Source: Candidatus Latescibacterota bacterium (GTDB lineage: Bacteria; Latescibacterota; UBA2968; UBA8231). From it: a DNA stretch of 33,704 nt. Position 1 is the first letter of the stretch, and every line of letters begins with the position of its first letter. The stretch spans positions 1-33,704 of the forward strand of contig JAJDYK010000348.1 in assembly GCA_022825185.1 (NCBI GenBank), in the 5' to 3' direction. This document shows positions 8,128-14,998 of this stretch, one piece after another. A program made the position numbers and the translations under genes. The notes beneath the pieces are model-generated. The model was not told the DNA's origin, ran no database searches, and saw only the letters and a program-made list of their open reading frames with translations.

Positions 8128-8156
8128 AGTATAGGGCGATTTCGCGGTCGGGGCAA
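8128..8156 (-). promoter_or_regulatory. Sigma-70-like promoter for sodN
   Basis: Read on the minus strand, TTGCCC (8156-8151) is followed after exactly 17 bases by TATACT (8133-8128). These match the -35 and -10 consensus at 4 of 6 and 5 of 6 positions. The -10 ends 39 bases before the GTG start, leaving room for a short leader with the AAGGAGG site. It suggests that sodN can be expressed apart from the upstream CBM9-like gene. Confidence 0.5.
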
Positions 8157-8161
8157 CGGCC

Positions 8162-9256
8162 CTAATCGCGCCAAGTGCGCGAGTCCGCGCGGATGAGCCA
8201 GCGGTTGATCTGGCCATCCTCGTCCAAATCAACGGCTTCCTCTAGCTGCGCCTCAAACTGGTGGTCAGTCACTTGGATGACTGGTGGCCAGTTAAAGTGC
8301 TGCAAAACCCGCGCTTCCATGCCGAGCGAGTCCAAGCTAGACGCATAGTAGCCGTGCTCGCGGCGAAACCTCTGTTGGCGGTAGTAGATCCCGCGCAAAA
8401 CGCGCTTGGCCTCCTCGGCGGCTGCCGGGCGAAAGGATACCTCTTGCCGCCCTACGACCTCAGTGGCAAACTGCACGAACCCCCACTTTTCCGGGTAGTG
8501 CATATTAACCAACCCTTGCGGCGACCAGACCCAGTTGTCTGGGCTGTGGTCCTCTACTTTGATGTACTTGCCCACGTCAGTGACCAAGGCCCATTGCACC
8601 CGCGAAAAATTGATCCGCCATTGATCGCCATCCATAGGCGGCACCTTCTTGTGCGTGGCCTCGGCCAGCACGTCCCACGGAAAGGCCATCTCCACCGACC
8701 AGCCCTGATCCTCGTCGCTGGGATCGTTGATGCTGCCCCACACCCGCACAGCCGTTTGCAGACCGGCGATGTCCCAAGCACTGAGGTAGGGGCCACCGTC
8801 GCGGTAGGGCTTGATCAGCAACAAATCCCACTCCGTGCCGAGGGCATTGATCTCAAACTCATAGTACTGATGCGTATCGCCGTCCGGGTCGATAAAGACC
8901 TCGAAGTCGTTTTCTTGGTAGATCGTCGCATCGCGCAGCTCAATGGTGGCCCACACGTGCGGCTCCTCCAAATCGGCGGCGATGTATAAATACTCGTCGT
9001 CCCACAGCATCTTGGCCCGCGTCTGTAGGCGCGGTACGGGCCGACGTTCGCCCTCAATATCGACGAAAGGCTCGGTCCAATCCGCCCGCTGCCAAGACGG
9101 CTCGTCGAGATTGCCGTCAATGTCGATAGCCCCAGCCGTGCGATGCGCCACATAACTTCGCGGCTCAATGCTCTCTACGTACTCAATGTCGAAGCGCGGT
9201 TGCCCCTCGACGACACAGGCCAGCAAGGCCGCACCCAACATAGCCCAGTGCAACAT
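8162..9256 (-). CDS. Secreted CBM9-like carbohydrate-binding domain protein
   Basis: 364 residues from an ATG at 9256-9254 with AAAGGAG 5 bases upstream. A hydrophobic leader covers residues 1-18 (ending VVEG); LLAC within it is a weak lipobox lookalike, but the leader lacks a basic n-region. The central domain has the family-9 carbohydrate-binding-module pattern: IDGNLDEPSWQRA, WDDEYLYIAADLEEP, FEVFIDPDGD, YYEFEINALGTEWDLL, WSVEMAFPWDVL and WRINFSRVQW. In these proteins the fold binds sugars or chain ends at the surface or in the periplasm. The last ~90 residues (AKRVLRGIYYRQQRFRREHGYYASSLDSLG) resemble the pilin-like tail found in some secreted bacterial proteins, an unusual pairing. The sodN-like gene starts 73 bases downstream on the same strand. 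A promoter candidate lies at 9300-9327. Confidence 0.88.
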   Translation of the reverse strand: MLHWAMLGAALLACVVEGQPRFDIEYVESIEPRSYVAHRTAGAIDIDGNLDEPSWQRADWTEPFVDIEGERRPVPRLQTRAKMLWDDEYLYIAADLEEPHVWATIELRDATIYQENDFEVFIDPDGDTHQYYEFEINALGTEWDLLLIKPYRDGGPYLSAWDIAGLQTAVRVWGSINDPSDEDQGWSVEMAFPWDVLAEATHKKVPPMDGDQWRINFSRVQWALVTDVGKYIKVEDHSPDNWVWSPQGLVNMHYPEKWGFVQFATEVVGRQEVSFRPAAAEEAKRVLRGIYYRQQRFRREHGYYASSLDSLGMEARVLQHFNWPPVIQVTDHQFEAQLEEAVDLDEDGQINRWLIRADSRTWRD

Positions 9257-9299
9257 AGCTACTCCTTTGTTCGTTCCCCAAGTCTGACGCCATTGCATC

Positions 9300-9327
9300 A
9301 ATATATCACTTTGTGCTACTTTTTGAA
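9300..9327 (-). promoter_or_regulatory. Candidate promoter of the CBM9-like gene
   Basis: On the minus strand TTCAAA (9327-9322) and TATATT (9305-9300) are 16 bases apart, 4 of 6 and 5 of 6 consensus matches. They lie 43 bases before the chosen ATG in an AT-rich divergent gap (9257-9367). I found no equally good pair for the opposite-facing TPR gene. Confidence 0.35.
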
Positions 9328-9367
9328 TGTTACAATATCGATAATTCACCCCAAATAGGCTCACGCC

Positions 9368-9691
9368 ATGACCGACAAAATGGCCCTCTACAAGAGTGGC
9401 ATGAACAAATTCGTCCAGCAAGACTTTGCTGGTGCCTTGGACGATCTAGCCCAAGCCATCGGGCTCGACCCGCAATTTGCCGACGCCTACCAAGCGATGG
9501 CGCACTGCCACGAAAAATTGGGCGACCTCGACCAAGCCCTCAGCGCGGCGCAAAAGGCCGCCGAACACGACCCCGACGACTTCCTCGTCCACACCAGCCT
9601 CTCCATGTTCTACCAGCGCAAAGGCATGATCGCCGAGGCCGAACGGGAAAAGGCCATCGCCGCCAAGCTGCAAATGGAGAACCCACTGTAA
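9368..9691 (+). CDS. Small TPR-repeat protein
   Basis: 107 residues that are almost entirely tetratricopeptide repeats: three units at about 4-37, 38-71 and 72-105, with the usual A-Y/F-x-G and A-A-x-x-DP spacing (DFAGALDDLAQAIGLDP, LGDLDQALSAAQKAAEHDP). There is no signal peptide or membrane segment, so it is probably a cytoplasmic scaffold for protein contacts. The ATG has no clear ribosome site. It is followed after 46 bases by the tRNA-dihydrouridine synthase on the same strand, and the two may be co-transcribed. The partner protein cannot be inferred. Confidence 0.88.
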   Translation: MTDKMALYKSGMNKFVQQDFAGALDDLAQAIGLDPQFADAYQAMAHCHEKLGDLDQALSAAQKAAEHDPDDFLVHTSLSMFYQRKGMIAEAEREKAIAAKLQMENPL

Positions 9692-9737
9692 GCTCGTGCA
9701 ACTCGGCCCCCACCAACTCAGCCCCTTCAAGGAGGAT

Positions 9738-10733
9738 ATGCCCATCCTCACCCTAGCGCCAATGGCCGGGGTGAGCAACTGGGTCTTCCGCCTTATATGC
9801 GCGCGCCTCGGGGCGCAGTTGGTCGGGGTTGAATTCATTAACTGCCGCGCCATCGGCATCCGCTCGCGCAAGAGCATGCAGATGCTCGATTTTTCCGACG
9901 CGCCCATCTACGCCGACACCGGCATCTCGCTGCTGGCCGCGCAAATCTACGGCAACGACATCGATCTGATCGCCAATGGAGCGCGGGAATTCGAGCGGCG
10001 CGGTGCGCAGGTGGTAGATATCAACTTCGGCTGTTCCGTACCCAAGATCGTCGCCAAAGGCTGCGGCGCGGCTTATTTGCGCGATCTCGATCGGCTCTAT
10101 CAAGCTGTCGAGCGCACGGTCAAAGCCGTCTCGATTCCGGTCATCGTCAAGACGCGCCTAGGCTGGGACGAAGAGGAGATCAACATCCTCGAAGTGCTGC
10201 GCCGCTGCGAGGACGCCGGTGCCCAAGCAGTGGCCATCCACGCCCGCACCGTCGTGCAAAAATACAAGGGACGCGCTAACTGGCACTGGATCGGCCGCGC
10301 CGTCGAAGCCTCCTCCCTACCCATCATCGGCAACGGCGATGTACTCACCCTCGACGACGCCCGTCTCATGCAGCGAGAAACAGGCTGCGCCGCGGTCATG
10401 GTCGGGCGGGCGGCCCTAGCCAATCCCTGGCTCTTTTCCGGCCGTAGCGGCGCGACCCTCTCAGAGCGCATCGACTTAGCACTAGAGCAACTACGCCTGA
10501 TGGCCGCGTACAAAGGCGAACACGCCGGCGTCCGCGAAACGCGCAAGCACCTCGCGCTCTACTTCAAAAGCCTGCCCCGCGCCTCTGAACTGCGCCGCCG
10601 CCTGCTAACAACCGCATCCCTCGCCGAGTTGGCCGATCTGTTAGCTGAGTGGAAAGAACCTGCCGCCGAAGAAGCCGATCTCACCTTGTCAGCCGCCGAA
10701 GCCGAGGCGCTGGCGTGGGGAGGTAATGGGTAA
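9738..10733 (+). CDS. tRNA-dihydrouridine synthase, DusB-like
   Basis: 331 residues. The enzyme is an FMN- and NADPH-dependent reductase that converts uridine to dihydrouridine in tRNA. Seen in order: TLAPMAGVSNWVFR (N-terminal FMN loop), AQIYG, DINFGC with the catalytic Cys, VIVKTRLGWDE, AIHARTVVQKYKGRANW, IIGNGD and VGRAALANPWLF (phosphate-binding end of the TIM barrel), then a short helical C-terminal domain. The catalytic motif reads GCS where most DusB proteins have GCP, followed by VPKIVAKGCGAA. I start at the ATG at 9738 because AAGGAGG ends 2 bases before it and family members begin just before LAPMAG; a GTG at 9696 in the same frame lacks a ribosome site. DusB against DusA/C cannot be settled without alignment. 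Confidence 0.93.
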   Translation: MPILTLAPMAGVSNWVFRLICARLGAQLVGVEFINCRAIGIRSRKSMQMLDFSDAPIYADTGISLLAAQIYGNDIDLIANGAREFERRGAQVVDINFGCSVPKIVAKGCGAAYLRDLDRLYQAVERTVKAVSIPVIVKTRLGWDEEEINILEVLRRCEDAGAQAVAIHARTVVQKYKGRANWHWIGRAVEASSLPIIGNGDVLTLDDARLMQRETGCAAVMVGRAALANPWLFSGRSGATLSERIDLALEQLRLMAAYKGEHAGVRETRKHLALYFKSLPRASELRRRLLTTASLAELADLLAEWKEPAAEEADLTLSAAEAEALAWGGNG

Positions 10734-10818
10734 GAAAAATTGAACGGAGCTAACCCGCCAAGCCTTGTTTTAGTCTGAGACTTCATTAATCGAGTTGTTG
10801 CAAAAAATAAGTGGGAAA

Positions 10819-10837
10819 TTGCCCAAGTTGTGGGCAA
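10819..10837. promoter_or_regulatory. Perfect 7-bp inverted repeat, candidate operator of the HEPN-type pair
   Basis: TTGCCCA at 10819-10825 and TGGGCAA at 10831-10837 are perfect inverted copies around a 5-base centre. The right arm covers the candidate -35 element of the promoter at 10831-10859. That position suits autoregulation by the toxin-antitoxin-like gene pair that follows. It could also form a small RNA hairpin, but it has no U-run to act as a terminator for the preceding gene. Confidence 0.4.
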
Positions 10838-10859
10838 AGTGAAACGCGATACATATAAT
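10831..10859 (+). promoter_or_regulatory. Promoter of the HEPN-type pair
   Basis: TATAAT at 10854-10859 is a perfect -10 hexamer. TGGGCA at 10831-10836 is a 4-of-6 -35 element exactly 17 bases upstream. The predicted transcript begins near 10866 and reaches the ATG at 10938 after about 70 bases. The surrounding gap (10734-10937) is clearly AT-richer than its flanks. Confidence 0.5.
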
Positions 10860-10937
10860 TAGGCCAAGCCGATAAATTTCAATAATAGTCAATCTGAGCT
10901 GCCATTGTTCATAGTGAATAAGCGAAAGGAACAGGCC

Positions 10938-11237
10938 ATGACGGAACATGACTTGCCAAAAGTCAAAGACGTTATCGAAGAGACCTTGAGAGAACGATGC
11001 GGTGACGTGTTTGAACTGATTGCGGTAAGACCGGATTTTAATGAATACGGCGACGAGATTCTCGTTATCAAAGCTATCTTCAACGGGGATCGCCTCGGCG
11101 CTCAGCGAACCTCCGGCCTGATACGTCACCTGCGCCCCAAGCTGGCGGAGGTGGGTACGGAAGCGTTCCCGGTTATCTCGTTTATCGCCAAATCCGAACT
11201 GCGGGACCGCGACCTTGAAACCTTCCGATCTTATTGA
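10938..11237 (+). CDS. Small partner protein of a HEPN-type pair (possible antitoxin)
   Basis: 99 residues from the ATG at 10938, preceded by AAAGGA at a 7-base distance; an upstream ATG at 10905 in frame has no such site. The protein begins MTEHDLPKVKDVIEE and has a core FELIAVRPDFNEYGDEILVI followed by a conserved-looking C-terminal half ending AFPVISFIAKSEL. It is soluble, with no signal peptide. I recognise the layout rather than the family: small proteins of this kind sit just upstream of HEPN-domain genes, as here, where the reading frames overlap by 23 bases. A role as antitoxin or as a reduced nucleotidyltransferase-like partner is inference. Base composition is lower in GC than in the neighbouring genes, which suggests transfer. 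Confidence 0.75.
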   Translation: MTEHDLPKVKDVIEETLRERCGDVFELIAVRPDFNEYGDEILVIKAIFNGDRLGAQRTSGLIRHLRPKLAEVGTEAFPVISFIAKSELRDRDLETFRSY

Positions 11238-11688
11238 GACGGCAAGAGATTTGACTCGAGCCAAAAGCGGCAAGCCGAGGCAGGCAAGCCTTCGTCGGGC
11301 CATCAGCACGATCTACTACGCACTGTTTCATTGCTTGGCACGAACTTGCGCGGACATGGTTGTCGGGGACCGAGGGGCCGACCGAAGCAAGTTCGCGTGG
11401 CGTCAGGCATACCGGGCATTGCAGCACAGAACGACCCGATCTCGATGCGAACACCAGCAAATGATTAAGAGCTTTCCGAACGATATTCAGGACTTCGCGA
11501 GTATGTTCGTCGAAATGCAGGATAAACGCCATCGTGCGGATTACGACCCGGATGAGGTTTCTTATAAATCCGAAGTTCTCGAAGATATAGATGAAGCGGC
11601 AGATATCCTCAGCCGCTTTCAGAAGGTGCCTGTCAAGGATCGGCGAGCCTTCGCAGTCTATGTTTTGCTTGAACTCAGGAAGGACTGA
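11215..11688 (+). CDS. HEPN-domain protein, possible toxin RNase
   Basis: 157 residues from a TTG at 11215, inside the 3' end of the preceding gene (23-base overlap), with GGGA about 8 bases upstream. Translation is therefore probably coupled. Residues about 26-45 (LRRAISTIYYALFHCLA) match the YYAxFH helix found in HEPN-domain and UPF0332-like proteins, and RHRADYDPDE near residue 108 resembles their conserved ADYD segment. The rest is helical, as expected for HEPN four-helix bundles. Many HEPN proteins are metal-independent RNases with an Rx4-6H motif; an RSRCEH sequence fits the spacing, but its position has not been checked against the fold. The partner gene, candidate operator and low GC content suggest a toxin-antitoxin-like module. 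Confidence 0.75.
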   Translation: MKPSDLIETARDLTRAKSGKPRQASLRRAISTIYYALFHCLARTCADMVVGDRGADRSKFAWRQAYRALQHRTTRSRCEHQQMIKSFPNDIQDFASMFVEMQDKRHRADYDPDEVSYKSEVLEDIDEAADILSRFQKVPVKDRRAFAVYVLLELRKD

Positions 11689-11709
11689 TCAGCCTCGCTC
11701 GCTCTTCCG

Positions 11710-13284
11710 TCACATGCCCCACACGTCGATTACGACACCATTGGCTGCCGACTCGCGGCGGTGGAACACTTTTTCTGCCCAAGCCCCCTCGCCCCGGTCG
11801 AAGATCACCAGATGCCCCGCTTCTGCTTCGCACCGATCCATGTAGGCCGCGGTCTGTTCCAACCCCGTGGCAACCGTCTGCTCTAAGCTCTTGTGCAGTA
11901 GCTTGCACTCGACGACGAACCGACGCTTCTGCTCGCCCTGCGGCCACACGATCAGTAAGTCCGTCCGCATCCGACCCAAGCCATACTCCCGCTCAATTCG
12001 ACCGCCGCTATTCACAACGCGCTGTAAAAACGCCTGAAGTAGAAGCTGTGGCCCCGCTTCCTTGTACGCGAACCGCTCAACCCAGTGCTCGGAATGCTCG
12101 CGGAAAAACTGCTGGAACGCCGCCAACAACTCGCCCACGTCCAAGCCACCCTCGGCGTCCACATACCAAGCCGTTTCTTGCTCAAACTCCTCTTGCACCA
12201 CCCACGTCAGTTCGCGCGGCACCACCTCCGCGTAGATCGGATTGGCGATGCGATACGGGCGATCCTGCGCCACCATCCCCAGATCTCGCACATATTCAAT
12301 GTCGCGGTCGGTGAAGTGGCGCACTTCGCCGCCGCTCAAGAGCGGTTCAACCACCCGCCGCACCCGCTCCTCCTTGAGCTTGTCGGCCAACTGGTCCAGA
12401 TGCGTCTCGCGCCGCAGGATCAGTTGCTCTTGCGCCGCAAGGATAGCTTCGGCGGAGACCGGCCGATGCCATGCTTCGGCGAATTCGCCGCGAAAACAGG
12501 CTTCGTCGGCCAGCGCATTGACCAGCCACGGCTGCCCTTGCGTCTGCGTCCAAACCGTGTCCAGCGCCTCGGCAGTAAACACCTGCCCCGTCTCCGCGGT
12601 ATGCTGCCCGAGCAACGCCAATACCTCCTCCCGTGGAAAATCGCCCAGCCGCAGCGACTGCGCCTTAATATTGAACGCACTGCCGCCGGCGATAATCGCA
12701 TTCTCCGCGGTGGATTGAATGCGATAGTCGCGCACATCGCGCACCCCGCACAACACCACGCTCTGCGGAAACCCTTCTGGCCGCAAATCGTAGCCCGCTC
12801 GCAACTGACGGAGCACCGACAGCAGCGAATCGCCGATAAGGGCGTCGATCTCGTCGATGAGCAGGACCAGCGGTTTGGGGCTCGCCTCCGACCAGCGCGT
12901 CAATGCCTCCTGCAACGCAATACCCGGTCCAACCTCGGCAAGGATACCCGACCAGACTTTGCCTAAAAATTCGTCGCCCAACGTCAAACGCGCCCGCGAC
13001 GCCAACCCGGCTAACAAGGTGCGCATGACCTGCTCCACATCTTCGCGCAGAGCCTGCCCACTTTCCACATTGACGTACACGCAGCGATAGACCCCTTCGG
13101 CGTTGAGCAGATCGCGCAACGCCAGCAGGGCCGAAGTCTTGCCCGTTTGCCGCGGCGCATGGAGGACGAAGTACTTTTTTTGCTGAATGAGGGTCAGCAC
13201 CCCATCCAGATCCAATCGGTCTAACGGCGGGATGTGGTAGTGCTCTTCGGACCGAACCGGACCAGCCGTGTTGAAAAAACGCAT
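11710..13284 (-). CDS. AAA-type ATPase fused to a PD-(D/E)XK nuclease-like domain
   Basis: 524 residues; ATG with AAGGAG 6 bases upstream. The N-terminal half is a STAND/ATPase_2-like P-loop domain: FVLHAPRQTGKTSALL (Walker A, about 43-50), PLVLLIDEID (Walker B, about 138-147), VVLCGVRDVRD (sensor region, about 176-186). A winged-helix-like middle follows at about 295-360 (FTDRDIEYVRDLGMV). The C-terminal 110 residues look like a restriction-type nuclease: Glu431 in RIEREYG, Asp442 in MRTDLLIVW, and Glu459-Cys-Lys461 in FVVECK, then QTAAYMDR. Many bacteria carry this family with varied copies, and its role is not settled; a nucleic-acid or defence function is inference. It lies 19 bases downstream of the higA-like gene on the same strand, so it may be the third gene of that operon. 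Confidence 0.88.
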   Translation of the reverse strand: MRFFNTAGPVRSEEHYHIPPLDRLDLDGVLTLIQQKKYFVLHAPRQTGKTSALLALRDLLNAEGVYRCVYVNVESGQALREDVEQVMRTLLAGLASRARLTLGDEFLGKVWSGILAEVGPGIALQEALTRWSEASPKPLVLLIDEIDALIGDSLLSVLRQLRAGYDLRPEGFPQSVVLCGVRDVRDYRIQSTAENAIIAGGSAFNIKAQSLRLGDFPREEVLALLGQHTAETGQVFTAEALDTVWTQTQGQPWLVNALADEACFRGEFAEAWHRPVSAEAILAAQEQLILRRETHLDQLADKLKEERVRRVVEPLLSGGEVRHFTDRDIEYVRDLGMVAQDRPYRIANPIYAEVVPRELTWVVQEEFEQETAWYVDAEGGLDVGELLAAFQQFFREHSEHWVERFAYKEAGPQLLLQAFLQRVVNSGGRIEREYGLGRMRTDLLIVWPQGEQKRRFVVECKLLHKSLEQTVATGLEQTAAYMDRCEAEAGHLVIFDRGEGAWAEKVFHRRESAANGVVIDVWGM

Positions 13285-13303
13285 CGCGATCTCCTTGAGG
13301 CTT

Positions 13304-13636
13304 CTAAAGGTCTTCGTCGTTGCCCGCGTCCGAGAAGTTGGTTATTGCGACTTCGCCCTCCGGGAACTCAGCGACGATCTTCAGCCGTCCGCCGAGAGCT
13401 TCGATGTAGGAGCGAAGGGTCGAGACGTACATATCCGTCCGCCGTTCCATCTTAGCGATGGCCGGTTGGTTCACCGCCAAGGTTTCGCCCAGCGCCTTCT
13501 GGGTCATAACCTGTGCCTGCCGTAGCTCGTGCAGCGGCATGGCAGCCCGCAACTCGGCCTTTTTCGCCTCAATGCGCCGACGGCGCTCCGGCGTGAAGTC
13601 TTTGGTCAACTCACTAAAGAGACGGCGACCGCTCAT
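13304..13636 (-). CDS. HigA-like antitoxin with XRE-type helix-turn-helix
   Basis: 110 residues. Residues about 37-85 form a helix-turn-helix (ELRQAQVMTQKALGETL, VNQPAIAKMERR, VSTLRSYIEALGG), followed by a short beta tail (LKIVAEFPEGEV) common in HigA antitoxins. The start ATG overlaps the stop of the toxin gene by 4 bases (ATGA), the usual HigBA arrangement with toxin first. It should bind and neutralise the HigB-like protein and repress the operon. The charged N-terminal 35 residues probably contact the toxin. Confidence 0.88.
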   Translation of the reverse strand: MSGRRLFSELTKDFTPERRRRIEAKKAELRAAMPLHELRQAQVMTQKALGETLAVNQPAIAKMERRTDMYVSTLRSYIEALGGRLKIVAEFPEGEVAITNFSDAGNDEDL

Positions 13637-13995
13637 GGGATCAATCCCTCCTTTTGCAAGGTTTCAAGATGCTCATCGTAAAGTTTATCAGCCATCATCA
13701 CGTACTGGTCGTAGAACCGGTCATTGCCTGTCTTGTCGCCCCCGATCAATAGGATTGCTACTCGTCTCGGATCAAAGGCATAGAAGATGCGGATCGGTCT
13801 TCCACCGCTTTGCACCCTAAGCTCGCGCATATGTCCGTGGCGTGAATTCTGAATACCCGATGAATAGGGATGCGGCAAGTGAGGGCCGTGCTCCAAGAGC
13901 AGCTCAACCGTGGCGGTAATGTCGTCCTGTTCGCTCTCTGAAAGTCCATCCCACCATTCGCCAAATTCGTTCGTATATTCAGCATCCCAAGCCAT
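13633..13995 (-). CDS. HigB-like toxin of the RelE superfamily (Gp49-like)
   Basis: 120 residues from the ATG at 13995. A TTG at 14007 would add four residues, but the family begins directly with M-x-W-x-x-EYTxEF as here. Motifs are GEWWDGLSESEQ, HGPHLPHPYS, SRHGHMRELRVQ, IRIFYAFDPRRVAILLIGGDKTG and YDQYVMMADKLYDEHL, the standard layout of phage-derived Gp49-like/HigB mRNA interferases. These cut mRNA at the ribosome. The overlapping higA-like gene follows. The stretch 13996-14061 is the divergent promoter region shared with the gene at 14062; I see no strong promoter match in it. Confidence 0.9.
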   Translation of the reverse strand: MAWDAEYTNEFGEWWDGLSESEQDDITATVELLLEHGPHLPHPYSSGIQNSRHGHMRELRVQSGGRPIRIFYAFDPRRVAILLIGGDKTGNDRFYDQYVMMADKLYDEHLETLQKEGLIP

Positions 13996-14061
13996 TTCAA
14001 TAATCAATATATTCCATCAAAGGAATCTCTGCAACAAGATGTGAACTAGAGAGGTGGACGA

Positions 14062-14904
14062 ATGATCAAAGTAGTGAGTTGGAACATTGCCAAGCGCGAG
14101 AAACCATGGCGGGAACTCGTGGAGATGGATGCGGATGTGGCACTGGTGCAGGAGGCGGGAAGCCCACCCGGTGACTTGATAGATTTGGTTGATTACGAGG
14201 ACGGAGTGTTTTGGGCCCGGCATTTGTACGACCGCTGGCCGCTAGTCTTGAAGTTATCCGATCGCGTCGAGGTTGAGTGGTTTAAGCAGGTTGCACCGAT
14301 CTGCGACCTCGGGTCAGACGCGATTGGTGTCAGCGGCATCGGCACAATCGCCGCCGCCAAAGTGGTGCCGGTCGCTCGCCATGACAAAGCGTTCATCGCA
14401 GTCTCGATGTATGCACGTTGGCTAAGGCCTCATCCATCGGTCAAGACGAACTGGAGCGTCGGGTACGCCGACGCCTCGGCACATCGAATCATCTCGGACC
14501 TGTCGGCGTTCATCGGTAGCCGCGACCCATCGACGCACCGTATCTTGGCAGCAGGCGATCTGAACATGATTTATGGCGCGATAGGCCACAAGCTATCGCT
14601 GCCTGAACGCGAGCGCACGGTATGGGATAGGTTTCAGGCACTAGGACTTGAGTTTATAGGACCACAGTGGCCAGATGCCTGTAGGCAAGCGAGTTCGCAG
14701 CCGACAGACGTGCCGAGCGATACCAAAAACGTGCCGACGTTCTACTCCCCAGGCGGATCGCCGGAAACCGCCGTGAATCAATTGGACTACGCGTTCGCGT
14801 CCCGCGGCTTCCACGAGAGCGTGAAAGTGCGAGCACTCAACAAGGTTGATGACTGGGGATCAAGCGACCACTGCCGCTTATTGATCGAGATTGACTGTGG
14901 CTAA
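14062..14904 (+). CDS. Endonuclease/exonuclease/phosphatase (EEP) family hydrolase
   Basis: 280 residues; ATG preceded by AGAGGTGG at 4-5 bases. The EEP fold motifs are in order: SWNIA with Asn8, VQEAG with Glu31 (metal ligand), AGDLNM with Asp166 and Asn168, QLDYAF with Asp242, and WGSSDHC with the Asp269-His270 pair. These are the metal-dependent phosphodiesterase residues. There is no signal peptide, so it acts in the cytoplasm. Substrates in this superfamily range from DNA and RNA to phosphoinositides and cannot be read here. It starts divergently from the HigBA operon and stands at the right edge of a toxin/defence-like block. Codon use is less GC-biased than in the secreted-protein genes downstream, which fits a transferred island. 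Confidence 0.85.
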   Translation: MIKVVSWNIAKREKPWRELVEMDADVALVQEAGSPPGDLIDLVDYEDGVFWARHLYDRWPLVLKLSDRVEVEWFKQVAPICDLGSDAIGVSGIGTIAAAKVVPVARHDKAFIAVSMYARWLRPHPSVKTNWSVGYADASAHRIISDLSAFIGSRDPSTHRILAAGDLNMIYGAIGHKLSLPERERTVWDRFQALGLEFIGPQWPDACRQASSQPTDVPSDTKNVPTFYSPGGSPETAVNQLDYAFASRGFHESVKVRALNKVDDWGSSDHCRLLIEIDCG

Positions 14905-14934
14905 TTGCCCCAGCGAATAGCGCCGCTGGTTTTT

Positions 14935-14966
14935 ATGGATACATTAGATCAGATCATGGATACATT
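14935..14966. promoter_or_regulatory. Two direct repeats of ATGGATACATT, candidate regulator site
   Basis: ATGGATACATT occurs at 14935-14945 and again, identical, at 14956-14966. The starts are 21 bases apart, two turns of the helix, so a dimer or tandem protein would meet both on the same face. The second copy ends 33 bases before the dehydratase ATG. A third GATAC occurs in the inverted repeat at 16247-16268. No regulator gene is adjacent. Confidence 0.4.
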
Positions 14967-14998
14967 CACGGTAATTTAGCTTTAAGGCATCTAAAAAA

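Noticed and set aside
8089..8232. Longer start for the sodN-like gene (ATG at 8232)
   Set aside because: It would add 48 residues before the signal peptide, overlap the CBM9 gene and include the promoter; the GTG at 8088 has an ideal AAGGAGG.
8261..8989. 242-codon plus-strand ORF opposite the CBM9-like gene
   Set aside because: Antisense shadow of a high-GC gene; its product has no recognisable motif, while the minus-strand protein has clear CBM9 motifs.
9696..9737. GTG start 14 codons upstream of the chosen Dus start
   Set aside because: No ribosome site and no family similarity in the extra residues; AAGGAGG stands just before the ATG at 9738.
10770..11309. 179-codon minus-strand ORF over the HEPN partner gene
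   Set aside because: It would run through the promoter and palindrome of the HEPN pair; the plus-strand gene has a ribosome site and protein-like composition.
12085..12966. 293-codon plus-strand ORF opposite the AAA ATPase/nuclease gene
   Set aside because: Composition is rich in His, Arg, Pro and Gln as expected for an antisense frame; Walker and nuclease motifs are on the minus strand.
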